Notes: generated by a model from the letters alone, not told the origin. A DNA stretch of 10,982 nucleotides from Candidatus Wallbacteria bacterium (GCA_028711905.1 JAQTRI010000087.1:1-10982); one strand, 5' to 3'. Counted from the stretch's first letter, positions 1 to 6,199 are shown. Translations and numbers: made by a program.

Positions 1-611
1 GTGATGAGGAACTGACTGCAATGATGCTGGACCTTTCGACCCGCGGGGCGGAAAATCTCAATCTTGTGACCCCTACCCATTTTCTGCCGTCAGTGGTTGC
101 TGCGCTCATTGCAGCCAAAAAGCAGGGTTTCGCTCTGCCGGTGGTTTACAACACATCTGGATATGAAGATCCGGAAATCATCCGTCTGCTGGGGGAAATT
201 GTAGATGTCTGGCTTCCTGACATCAAATACACATCTGATGATCTTGCGCGCACCTACTCGGGGTGTGAAGATTACCCGGCACACAACCGGGCCGCACTTG
301 TCGAGATGAAACGCATGCAACCTGAAGTCGTGCTTAAGAAAGGTCTGGCACGGAAAGGGCTGATTGTCCGGCATTTAGTGCTGCCCGGCGAGGCGAAAAA
401 CAGCCGGATGGCTCTGGATTTTATCGCGAGAGAACTCGGAAGGGACACCTGGATTTCCTTAATGAGCCAGTATTTTCCAGCTTACAAAGCTAAAGAATAC
501 CCTGGACTTTCGCGCAGGCTTTCACCCGACGAGTACGAAGAGCTGGTCGTATATGCGGAAAGTCTCGGACTCTCCAATGTATTCATCCAGGAGATAGAGA
601 ATACAGGGTAA
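1..611 (+). CDS. PflX-like radical SAM protein (COG1313 type), 3' part only
   Basis: C-terminal ~203 codons of a radical SAM protein of the uncharacterised PflX-like group, related to pyruvate formate-lyase activating enzymes. The reading frame is open through the left edge (codons from base 3 read DEELTA before the first in-window ATG at 21), so the start and the CxxxCxxC iron-sulfur loop lie outside the window. Visible family motifs in order are NLVTPTHF, VVYNTSGYE, VWLPDIKY, GLIVRHLVLPG, LMSQYFPAY and the end GLSNVFIQE. The stop is TAA at 609-611. From family knowledge it should bind SAM and a 4Fe-4S cluster and act on a protein or small-molecule substrate; the substrate is unknown. It is followed by a 79-nt gap, so it may belong to a separate unit from the genes downstream. 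Family assignment is strong; biological role is not known. Confidence 0.88.
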   Translation, partial: DEELTAMMLDLSTRGAENLNLVTPTHFLPSVVAALIAAKKQGFALPVVYNTSGYEDPEIIRLLGEIVDVWLPDIKYTSDDLARTYSGCEDYPAHNRAALVEMKRMQPEVVLKKGLARKGLIVRHLVLPGEAKNSRMALDFIARELGRDTWISLMSQYFPAYKAKEYPGLSRRLSPDEYEELVVYAESLGLSNVFIQEIENTG

Positions 612-690
612 GGTCTTGCTGGATTTTTTGACTTTTCGATGGTAAAATAATCTCTGCATTGTTTTCACCAAAGGGGTACGGTAAAATTTT

Positions 691-1155
691 ATGGCAGATA
701 AATTGAACATCTCAAGCTTTTTACGCAATGAGAAAAATGAAACTTCCCTGGCGAAGATCGCACTCAGTTTAGCTATCGCCGATGATCAGATCGACAGCGA
801 GATCACGGAGCATTTCAAGAGTCTATCCTACCGCTGCGTTATTACCAGAGCCGGTGGCCGCGGCGATAATTTCACCTACAAGCTTTTCCGTAATATTCTC
901 GCAGCAGCGGAGAACGCTGAAGTTATAAGCAGAAACCCTGAAAATGAGTATACGGTTTACCGCTCAGTGCAGAATGTCGTGACCCAGATCACAGACAGTA
1001 TGGAAAACATTTGCGGTGGCGGTGTGAAAATCGGTATTGCCAGCAAAGGTTCGCACTTTGCCATTGCCTTGTATGGCACTGTCGGCATCCCAGGGCTGAA
1101 TGTGGATCGAGAAATTCTGGCTATGGATGTCCAGTATTTTTCTCTTAAATCGTAA
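691..1155 (+). CDS. HutP-family (RNA-binding antiterminator-like) protein lacking the canonical histidine ligands
   Basis: A 154-residue protein that aligns with HutP, the histidine-responsive antiterminator of Bacillus (148 aa). The best match is near the C-terminus: IALYGTVGIPGLNVDREIL (125-143) lines up without gaps with the HutP segment running from its SLYGTIGAP motif. NFTYKLFRNILAAAENAEVI (60-79) matches the HutP helix ending AAIETASKKSGVI. As I recall the Bacillus protein, metal and histidine are bound by H73, H77 and H138; the aligned residues here are Y87, R91 and R140, so all three are replaced. The region around HutP R88 is also not conserved. The fold is probably kept but ligand sensing is altered or lost. 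ATG at 691 is preceded by AAGGGG at 671-676, a rather distant ribosome site. No hut catabolic gene is in view; the next gene, 12 nt downstream, is a sugar-type ABC ATPase. Family confident, function inferred. Confidence 0.78.
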   Translation: MADKLNISSFLRNEKNETSLAKIALSLAIADDQIDSEITEHFKSLSYRCVITRAGGRGDNFTYKLFRNILAAAENAEVISRNPENEYTVYRSVQNVVTQITDSMENICGGGVKIGIASKGSHFAIALYGTVGIPGLNVDREILAMDVQYFSLKS

Positions 1156-1158
1156 TCC

Positions 1159-1163
1159 GGAGG
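1159..1163 (+). promoter_or_regulatory. Ribosome binding site deciding the ABC ATPase start
   Basis: GGAGG lies 4 nt before ATG 1168. The in-frame TTG at 1165 would leave only one base after GGAGG, so ATG 1168 is the better start; the protein then begins MAKVEL, typical of MalK/UgpC-type ATPases. Confidence 0.7.
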
Positions 1164-1167
1164 ATTG

Positions 1168-2259
1168 ATGGCAAAGGTTGAACTGGTCAACATTTTCAAG
1201 AGGTATGAAACTGCCGCTGATTTCACGATCAAAGGGGTTGATCTCGAAATCAGGGACCAGGAATTCATGATTTTTCTCGGACCTTCCGGCTGTGGGAAAA
1301 CAACGACTCTTCGCATGATCGCGGGCCTGGAAGAGATTTCCTCAGGTCAGATACTGATCGACAGCAAGGTGGTGAATGACCTGCCCCCAAAGGACAGGGA
1401 TATTGCCATGGTGTTCCAGAATTATGCGCTTTATCCGCACATGAATGTCTTTGACAATATGGCCTTTGGTCTGAAACTGCGCAAAATGCCCAGACATGAC
1501 ATTGAGCAGAAAGTCAAGGAAGCCGCCCAGGTTCTTGGAATTGAAGATCTTTTGTCGCGCAAGCCCAAACAGCTTTCGGGAGGGCAGAGGCAGAGAGTGG
1601 CCCTGGGTCGAGCCATTGTCCGCAACCCAAAAGTCTTTCTGATGGACGAGCCTTTGTCCAATCTGGACGCCAAGCTCCGTGTTCAGATGCGCAGCGAGCT
1701 TTCCAAACTTCACAAAAAGCTGAAAACCACATTTATTTATGTCACCCACGACCAGGTGGAAGCCATGACCATGGGCGACAGGATTGCTATTTTCAACGGA
1801 GGCATTGTTCAGCAGATCGGCACTCCTTACGAGGTATACCATCAGCCTGCCAACAGATTTGTGGCCGGATTCATCGGTTCTCCTCCCATGAATTTTATTC
1901 CTGCCACCTTGAGTGATGATGCCAGGACGCTCATTCACCCGGAGTTCAAACTGGGATTGACGAAAAAATTCGGTCCGGCCCTTACCGGATATAAAGGACG
2001 CAATGTGTTGCTGGGAGCCAGGCCTGAGGATTTTGAGATGACCGACAAGGTCGAAGACGGCAGAACATTTCAGGCCAGGGTTGATCTTGTCGAGCCTCTC
2101 GGACCCGAGGACCATGTCTATATGGCTCTGCAGACCGGAAACTTCGTTATCCGCGTGTCTCCGGATAAAAAAATGACGGAAGGTACCAGGATTATCATCA
2201 GACCCGTGCAGCAGAAGGTCCATTTGTTTGATCCTGAGACCGGAGCCGCCATCCTTTGA
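1168..2259 (+). CDS. ABC transporter ATP-binding protein, MalK/UgpC/MsmK type
   Basis: A full-length (363 aa) cytoplasmic ATPase of the carbohydrate-uptake (CUT1) class. Numbered from ATG 1168: Walker A GPSGCGKTT at 38-46, Q-loop VFQNYALYPHM with Q84, signature LSGGQ at 136-140, Walker B VFLMDE at 156-161, D-loop SNLD at 164-167 and switch histidine H194 in YVTHDQVEAM. The long C-terminal part (about 235-363), with GARPEDFEM and a TOBE-type end, is the MalK-like regulatory domain. It would power uptake of sugars or glycerol-phosphate-type solutes with two permeases and a binding protein. None of these partners is in the window; the following two genes are unrelated exported proteins. It may therefore serve transporters encoded elsewhere, as MsmK does in streptococci (inference). 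Its stop codon overlaps the next gene's start. Confidence 0.95.
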   Translation: MAKVELVNIFKRYETAADFTIKGVDLEIRDQEFMIFLGPSGCGKTTTLRMIAGLEEISSGQILIDSKVVNDLPPKDRDIAMVFQNYALYPHMNVFDNMAFGLKLRKMPRHDIEQKVKEAAQVLGIEDLLSRKPKQLSGGQRQRVALGRAIVRNPKVFLMDEPLSNLDAKLRVQMRSELSKLHKKLKTTFIYVTHDQVEAMTMGDRIAIFNGGIVQQIGTPYEVYHQPANRFVAGFIGSPPMNFIPATLSDDARTLIHPEFKLGLTKKFGPALTGYKGRNVLLGARPEDFEMTDKVEDGRTFQARVDLVEPLGPEDHVYMALQTGNFVIRVSPDKKMTEGTRIIIRPVQQKVHLFDPETGAAIL

Positions 2260-3455
2260 CGAGACTGCGGCGCGCATTATTGTGGCTCGCCGCTGTGGGC
2301 GGAATTTTTTCCGCGTTCCTGTTCTGGATATGCCTGTTCGGCAGCAGTCCTGCTGCTGAAATTGTTTCCCTGATTCCCCGGGACCTTGTTTTCGCCGGTT
2401 GCGGGAAAAGCCTGGTTCTGTCATACAAATCCCTGTCCGCCTCGCAGTTTACTACTTTTCTGTCGGAATCGAACCGCTCGCTCCTGCTCAGTTTCTCGCC
2501 CTGGTCAAAGTATTTCCGGGACAGTTTCGCTGTGGCTCAAATCAGGGAAGGCGGGCTTTTGATAGCGGATACCGGTGCAAAATCAATTGTTCTGAAAGGT
2601 TATCTTCGTTTTATAAGCAGCGGCTGGGCTCAGGGAAAAGGCAGACTGAAACCCATTCGATACGGTGCAGACCTTTTGTTTTATGAGTTTGAAGACAGTC
2701 AGGGCAGCAGGTACTGTTTCGCTCTATCAGGCACTTTCATACTTTTTTCGCAGGAAAGAAAAGCGTTAATGGCTGCGCTTGACGCATCAGGCGACATCAC
2801 CATCTCGGCTGCCGGAGAGCAGACAAACCATGCTGCGGAAATTTTGTCAGCTCAAAAGGCCGGGAACATTCTTTTGATTTTTCCCTCACCGCTTTTACCG
2901 GCAACAGCGGACGGCAATCTCAAAACACAGCTTAACTGCGGGAGCTTTTCCTGGGATGATTCAAACCTGTCGTTGTATTTCCCGTCTTCCGACGATATTT
3001 ACGAATGGGGAAGACGCCGCATTGACGAACTGGAGAGCTCTCGGACCATCAGGCGCGAACGATTGAGCGAAAATATGAGTCGGCTGAGTATTGACCTTGC
3101 CGATATTCTCCAGCCGGAACAACCCCGGGAAAAGCCGGGCTCGATGTCCGTTATGATGCAGAAGCTTCGGGAGACAGTCCTTTTTTGTAACGACAGCAGG
3201 GGCAAGCTTTATTTATCCAACAGCCGCGCTCTTTTGCGTGAACTGGAAATTTCGCCTGCGGTTGAACCCTTAGTCTGTTTGCTGGATCCCGCGCAACTGG
3301 TCTTTTTTGCGCAACTTGCGCCTTTGTTTTTTCCGGATTTTCCAATAAATTCAGTCCTGTCTTGGCTGGACAGGATCCGTACAATCAGGATCTCGGCTCA
3401 GGCTTCAGAGGTTCAGGGCCTGGCTGAAGTGTCAACAGCAATAAAGTTCAAGTGA
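2256..3455 (+). CDS. Membrane-anchored hypothetical protein, DUF3352-like
   Basis: A 399-residue protein I cannot assign firmly. It has one N-terminal transmembrane helix or uncleaved signal (about residues 7-29, after the basic MTRLRR) and a large, probably extracytoplasmic remainder. The start is TTG 2256, overlapping the TGA of the ATPase gene as TTGA; GGAG at 2242-2245 is a possible ribosome site, and an in-frame stop at 2235-2237 rules out an earlier start. Segments resembling DUF3352-type proteins are SLIPRDLVFAG (38-48), CFALSGTFILFSQERKALMAAL (154-175), a KLYLSNSRALLREL motif (317-330) and a final strand-rich IRTIRIS...GLAEVSTAIKF. The KLYLSNS motif recurs as KLHISNS in the next protein, suggesting the two are remote paralogues. 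The overlap implies translational coupling to the ATPase. Role unknown. Confidence 0.8.
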   Translation: MTRLRRALLWLAAVGGIFSAFLFWICLFGSSPAAEIVSLIPRDLVFAGCGKSLVLSYKSLSASQFTTFLSESNRSLLLSFSPWSKYFRDSFAVAQIREGGLLIADTGAKSIVLKGYLRFISSGWAQGKGRLKPIRYGADLLFYEFEDSQGSRYCFALSGTFILFSQERKALMAALDASGDITISAAGEQTNHAAEILSAQKAGNILLIFPSPLLPATADGNLKTQLNCGSFSWDDSNLSLYFPSSDDIYEWGRRRIDELESSRTIRRERLSENMSRLSIDLADILQPEQPREKPGSMSVMMQKLRETVLFCNDSRGKLYLSNSRALLRELEISPAVEPLVCLLDPAQLVFFAQLAPLFFPDFPINSVLSWLDRIRTIRISAQASEVQGLAEVSTAIKFK

Positions 3456-3465
3456 GGTAAAGAAA

Positions 3466-4971
3466 ATGAGAACAGTCTTTTTTCTGCTGATGCTGGTTGC
3501 TGTTATTTTTCCGTACCATGGCGCATCCATGGACTTCCGCCTGGAAAAGGCGCTTCCATCTACCGGCTTCTTTTCCTTAGTCGCAGACGGAGGCGTTCTT
3601 GGCAGGGCTTACCTTGAATTGCTCAACCGGAGCGGACAGATTACGAATGAAGTGGTTCTCGGATTTCTGCTCGGTTATACAACTGATGAAGTGGCAAATC
3701 TCAAGGAATGTGCGCTTTGCGGTCACATTCTTCCGGTCAAGGGAGCGACTGAGGAAGCCGGGGTGCTGGTGCTTGAGTTCAGCGACATTAAAAAAGCGAT
3801 CAAATCCTGGGAGAGAAAAGGACTGGTCGTGAAATCAAACGGCAAAGACCGCCTTGAACTGGTTTTTAAACCTAAGGAAGAGGCTGTTCCCCCTGGCAGC
3901 GGGAAGAAATCCCCCAAAGAAGCGGGCGCGAAAAAGCCTCTTCACCTGTACGGTCAACTCGAGGGTAATCGCTGTTATTTTGTGCCTGAACGCGAGGAGC
4001 TGCTTGAACCATGGCTGAGCCTCATCCGGAGGGTGGCTTCGGACAGATCAGCGCAATTGTGCAGTCAGGAAGCCTTTCTTGCGGCAAAAAAAGATTTCCC
4101 CGGGAGTGGCTGCCTCAGTGTAATCATGCCAGGGAGAAAGAATTCCGCAGTCCCTGAAAACCAGCCGGTCAAACATGCGTATTTTGCCGCAGGAATAGAC
4201 GCCGGCGAGCTTTTGACTGATTTCCGTATTCAGTTCAACTATGCAGCACTGGATCAGATGAAAGCTCTGCCTTTTGTCAATGTGCTCAATGCTCTGGTAA
4301 AAAAGAAAAATCCGCTCAGAGGTGTTGCTCCGGCACAGGCCTCGGTTGTTCTGGCCGGGAATCTGGATCTGGCCATGATCCCTATTCCGCCTCAGGCGGC
4401 AGGCATGTGCGAAGGTCTGCTTGGAGTTTCCCTGGAAAGGGACATCCTGCCCTGCTTCGCCGAATCCTTCTGCCTGTCGGTTGTGCCGAAAAAAGGGGGG
4501 GCTCCTGAAGTGCTTCTGACTTGGGAGACGGCAAAGGATTCTGTGTGGGGTGTCCTGGAAAAACTGGTGTCCAGGATTCCTGTTCCAGGCCTTGAGATCA
4601 AAGAGGAAGTATTCCAGGATGTTAAACTGAAAGTCATTAATGTGCCGTCCCCGACTGCTCCGAGGATTGCGGTGCTGGAGCGTTCGCGCAAACTTCACAT
4701 TTCCAACAGCCCTGAGCTGATTGTTTCGGCATTGACCGCTGAAGGGGCAGCGTCTTCAAAACAGCCGGCCCTGACTGACGACAATGTGCTGGAATTTTTT
4801 ATCAGCACTAAGGCAGTTGAACAGATCGGGGTCAAGCAGGCCGCGCCATTATTGAAACAATTGCCGGACAATCTCCGGCAGGGTCAGGTGATCTTTCCGA
4901 CCTTGGTAATCACTGTGGATGAAATTACAAAGGACCTGTTGATCAAGGGCAGAATGCGGGGAGGAAGATAG
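3466..4971 (+). CDS. Secreted hypothetical protein, DUF3352-like, remote paralogue of the preceding gene
   Basis: A 501-residue protein with a clear signal peptide (hydrophobic residues 4-16, likely cleavage after GA at 20), so periplasmic or surface located. ATG 3466 follows GAGG (3454-3457) with 8 nt spacing; the gap to the previous stop is 10 nt. The mature part starts with LEKALPSTGFFSLVADGG, like the 'PADT...yl.v' opening of DUF3352-type proteins. Residues 136-158 form a Lys/Pro/Gly-rich linker that splits the protein into a ~115-residue N-terminal part and a ~340-residue C-terminal part. The C-terminal part holds KLHISNSPELIVSAL (409-423), matching a motif in the preceding protein. A CxxC pair is present (C82, C85) with six further cysteines, of unclear meaning. 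No enzymatic motif was recognised. Probably the last gene of the + strand unit. Confidence 0.85.
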   Translation: MRTVFFLLMLVAVIFPYHGASMDFRLEKALPSTGFFSLVADGGVLGRAYLELLNRSGQITNEVVLGFLLGYTTDEVANLKECALCGHILPVKGATEEAGVLVLEFSDIKKAIKSWERKGLVVKSNGKDRLELVFKPKEEAVPPGSGKKSPKEAGAKKPLHLYGQLEGNRCYFVPEREELLEPWLSLIRRVASDRSAQLCSQEAFLAAKKDFPGSGCLSVIMPGRKNSAVPENQPVKHAYFAAGIDAGELLTDFRIQFNYAALDQMKALPFVNVLNALVKKKNPLRGVAPAQASVVLAGNLDLAMIPIPPQAAGMCEGLLGVSLERDILPCFAESFCLSVVPKKGGAPEVLLTWETAKDSVWGVLEKLVSRIPVPGLEIKEEVFQDVKLKVINVPSPTAPRIAVLERSRKLHISNSPELIVSALTAEGAASSKQPALTDDNVLEFFISTKAVEQIGVKQAAPLLKQLPDNLRQGQVIFPTLVITVDEITKDLLIKGRMRGGR

Positions 4972-4981
4972 TCAGCCGTGC

Positions 4982-5009
4982 GAGCGCAGCACTTGAGCTG
5001 CGCTCAAGT
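4982..5009 (+). terminator. Two mutually exclusive hairpins after the + strand operon
   Basis: A 9-bp stem (4982-4990 GAGCGCAGC with 4997-5005, loop ACTTGA) overlaps an alternative 7-bp stem (4991-4997 ACTTGAG with 5003-5009). They cannot form together. It lies 10 nt past the stop codon and may end or protect the transcript, but no U-tract follows, so a classical intrinsic terminator is not shown. Confidence 0.4.
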
Positions 5010-5013
5010 ATTA

Positions 5014-5054
5014 AGCAGCAGTAGCCTTGTCTTAAGGGCGCGGCAACTGCTGCT
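5014..5054. repeat. 9-bp inverted repeat inside element A
   Basis: AGCAGCAGT at 5014-5022 pairs perfectly with ACTGCTGCT at 5046-5054 across a 23-nt loop. It is part of the extra DNA found only in the left copy of element A. Confidence 0.6.
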
Positions 5055-5129
5055 AAACGAGCTACGGATGACTATACCCGAAGCCCTGAGCAAGCTCAGG
5101 TCAAGAGCCTCTATGCGTAGCGGAGGGTA

Positions 5130-5192
5130 GGTAATCAGTAATAGGTGATGGGTAATAGGTAATTGGTGATTGGTGATTGGTAATGGGTAGGG
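5130..5192. repeat. Heptanucleotide tandem array 1, consensus GGTRATN
   Basis: Nine consecutive 7-nt units: GGTAATC, AGTAATA, GGTGATG, GGTAATA, GGTAATT, GGTGATT, GGTGATT, GGTAATG and a terminal GGTAGGG. Position 1 is G in all but one unit, and GT, A and T at positions 2-3, 5 and 6 are kept in the first eight. The form resembles the short tandemly repeated repetitive (STRR) heptamers of cyanobacteria. The end merges with the following palindrome. Confidence 0.9.
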
Positions 5193-5209
5193 GCGAACGG
5201 CGTTCGCCC
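5187..5209. repeat. Palindrome of the GTAGGGGCGAA family, divergent centre
   Basis: GTAGGGGCGAACG followed by one G and CGTTCGCCC: 9-bp arms at 5191-5199 and 5201-5209. The left edge GTAGGGGCGAA is identical to the two 28-nt palindromes at 5469 and 6132, while the centre differs and the right-hand CTAC is missing. Confidence 0.8.
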
Positions 5210-5224
5210 GAATGCGGTTGTGCG

Positions 5225-5256
5225 GAATTTTGAATGTTAAATTTTGAATATTGAAT
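5225..5256. repeat. Heptanucleotide tandem array 2, consensus GAATNTT
   Basis: Four and a half 7-nt units: GAATTTT, GAATGTT, AAATTTT, GAATATT, GAAT. The unit differs from arrays 1 and 3 but has the same period. Confidence 0.8.
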
Positions 5257-5291
5257 GGCAGATAGCTGTGCGAATCCAGAAGGTATGAATT

Positions 5292-5315
5292 GTAGAGACG
5301 CGCCATGGCGCGTCT
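5292..5315. repeat. Palindrome of the GTAGAGACG family
   Basis: GTAG precedes a 20-nt perfect palindrome at 5296-5315 (arm AGACGCGCCA). The left edge GTAGAGACG is close to the GTAGGGGCG edge of the other palindromes (GTAGRGRCG), suggesting one structural class. The right-hand CTCTAC expected for a complete element is replaced by TATCC. Confidence 0.75.
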
Positions 5316-5352
5316 TATCCAGGGAATCCACTGAGGGTAACGCGGGGAATCG

Positions 5353-5380
5353 GGTAATTGGTGATTGGTTATAGGTAGGG
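5353..5380. repeat. Heptanucleotide tandem array 3, same unit as array 1
   Basis: Units GGTAATT, GGTGATT, GGTTATA and a terminal GGTAGGG. Like array 1 it ends with GGTAGGG, so the order of variant units and the boundary look shared between the two arrays. Confidence 0.75.
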
Positions 5381-5385
5381 CCCGA

Positions 5386-5472
5386 TTGAATTCAACGATC
5401 TGGTAGATGGTTGTTCAAAACAGTACAGATGCAAGGCGCGTGAGGACTGAGGTCCGCAATGTACTTAAGTAG
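5386..5472. other. Probable remnant of another dispersed repeat, cut by a palindrome
   Basis: No open frame of note. It contains imperfectly inverted ends GTACAGATGC (5423-5432) and GCAATGTAC (5456-5464), a small GGAC/GTCC stem (5444-5455) and an 11-of-12 match to the palindrome GTACTTAAGTAC at 5461-5472. That match breaks exactly where the 28-nt palindrome begins, as if the latter had inserted there. Interpretation is inference. Confidence 0.35.
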
Positions 5473-5496
5473 GGGCGAATAATTATTCGCCCCTAC
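5469..5496. repeat. 28-nt perfect palindrome, copy 1 (intergenic)
   Basis: Arm GTAGGGGCGAATAA followed directly by its exact reverse complement, 14 bp with no mismatch. Identical to the copy at 6132-6159. It lies 9 nt past the stop codon of the minus-strand lipoprotein gene and could form a strong transcript-end hairpin, though no U-tract follows on that strand. Confidence 0.92.
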
Positions 5497-5505
5497 ATTT
5501 ATTTG

Positions 5506-6186
5506 TCATATCCCAAGATTCGTCAGGCTGGTGTCCATCTGCTCTATCGTCAGATCATTCCCGTCCAATGCCCTGGCCTTGTCGATCTGCGCTTCTGATG
5601 AATCCAGATTCCCGGCCTGATAATAGGCCAATGCCATCAGGGCATGGGCTTTGGCGTTACTCATGCTGATCTGACTGCTTGAGAAACTGTAATTGACATT
5701 CCACAGTCCAATGCTTTCCAGATAGTTGACTGCCTGGCCTGTGGCTCCGGCAAGGCTGATCAGGGCCAGTCCCAGTTTGGCTTCCTGATTGGACGGGTCC
5801 AGCACCAAAGAGCTTTCAAAATTGGATTTATCAGCAGCAGAAGCGCCGCTCCTGCGTAGTTCGATCCACCCGAGACCGGCTCTGGCCGATGCTTTGTCAT
5901 TATCTGTGAAAGTGCCTCCAATAACCTGGTTGAAGTAGTATTCGGCATCAGTATAACTGGATTCGCCTATGCGGAAAAGGCTCCAGCCCTTATCCAGCAT
6001 ACTCATGGTCAGGGCGGTTCCGCCGCCGGTAATGTTGCTGCCTGGACCGAGCGCGGTTATGCCAGCGGAACCGGCGCCGCCGCAGCCGGAAAAGATCCAG
6101 GCTGAGACTGCCGCGGTAAGGATTATCATCAGTAGGGGCGAATAATTATTCGCCCCTACGCGGATTTTTCTAATTTTCTGCCACAT
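5506..6186 (-). CDS. TPR-like lipoprotein with a palindrome-derived insert in its signal peptide
   Basis: A 226-residue predicted lipoprotein. Start chosen at ATG 6186 because AAAGGGGG lies 4 nt upstream; an in-frame ATG at 6216 falls inside repeat A' and lacks support. The signal peptide has a basic n-region MWQKIRKIR, a hydrophobic core LMIILTAAVSAWIF and lipobox FSGC with the acylated cysteine at 35, followed by a Gly/Ser/Ala linker. Residues about 59-210 are alpha-helical and TPR-like, with repeats such as KGWSLFRIGESSYTDAEYYFNQVI and AKAHALMALAYYQAGNLDSSEAQIDKARAL. TPR lipoproteins usually serve as scaffolds at the outer membrane. Residues 10-18 (VGANNYSPL) are the translation of a 28-nt dispersed palindrome. 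It lies 134 nt downstream of the giant Ig-like gene on the same strand, so a partnership is possible but unproven. Confidence 0.85.
   Translation of the reverse strand: MWQKIRKIRVGANNYSPLLMIILTAAVSAWIFSGCGGAGSAGITALGPGSNITGGGTALTMSMLDKGWSLFRIGESSYTDAEYYFNQVIGGTFTDNDKASARAGLGWIELRRSGASAADKSNFESSLVLDPSNQEAKLGLALISLAGATGQAVNYLESIGLWNVNYSFSSSQISMSNAKAHALMALAYYQAGNLDSSEAQIDKARALDGNDLTIEQMDTSLTNLGI
6132..6159. repeat. 28-nt perfect palindrome, copy 2, inside the lipoprotein coding region
   Basis: Identical to 5469-5496. On the minus strand it reads GTA GGG GCG AAT AAT TAT TCG CCC CTA plus one base, giving VGANNYSPL between the basic n-region and hydrophobic core of the signal peptide, with the frame kept open. 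Confidence 0.92.
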
Positions 6187-6190
6187 GTTT

Positions 6191-6198
6191 CCCCCTTT
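6191..6198 (-). promoter_or_regulatory. Ribosome binding site of the lipoprotein gene
   Basis: AAAGGGGG on the minus strand, 4 nt before ATG 6186 and immediately next to the end of element A'. It decides the start over the upstream ATG at 6216. Confidence 0.6.
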
Positions 6199-6199
6199 A

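Larger units (their letters stand above)
4974..5129. repeat. Element A, left copy: composite hairpin repeat starting just after a stop codon
   Basis: This stretch recurs in inverted orientation at 6200-6319. Shared blocks are AGCCGTG (4974-4980 = reverse of 6313-6319), ATCCGTAG-type sequence near 5062-5069, a perfect 26-nt block (5075-5100 = reverse of 6261-6286) and a 29-nt block with one mismatch (5101-5129 = reverse of 6200-6228). It contains the 16-nt hairpin CCTGAGC-AA-GCTCAGG at 5085-5100. The left copy carries roughly 70 extra nt between the first two blocks and lacks 32 nt found in the right copy. It begins 2 nt after the TAG of the gene ending at 4971. Confidence 0.85.

Noticed and set aside
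628..651. Promoter before the HutP-like gene (TTGACT at 628-633 with TAAAAT or AATAAT).
   Set aside because: Spacing to the candidate -10 boxes is 9-12 nt, too short for a sigma-70 type promoter; no box is found at 16-18 nt.
1342..2424. Long antisense open frame opposite the ABC ATPase gene (360 codons).
   Set aside because: The + strand encodes a full, motif-complete ATPase; the antisense translation shows no recognisable domain and reflects codon bias.
5004..5331. Minus-strand open frames across the convergent intergenic region.
   Set aside because: They are made of translated tandem repeats and palindromes, with no ribosome site or protein-like composition.
5130..5380. Heptamer arrays as a HutP-type RNA target (NAG triplets at 7-nt spacing) or as a CRISPR array.
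   Set aside because: Only a few units create an NAG triplet, and not in consecutive register; units are far too short and lack spacers for CRISPR.
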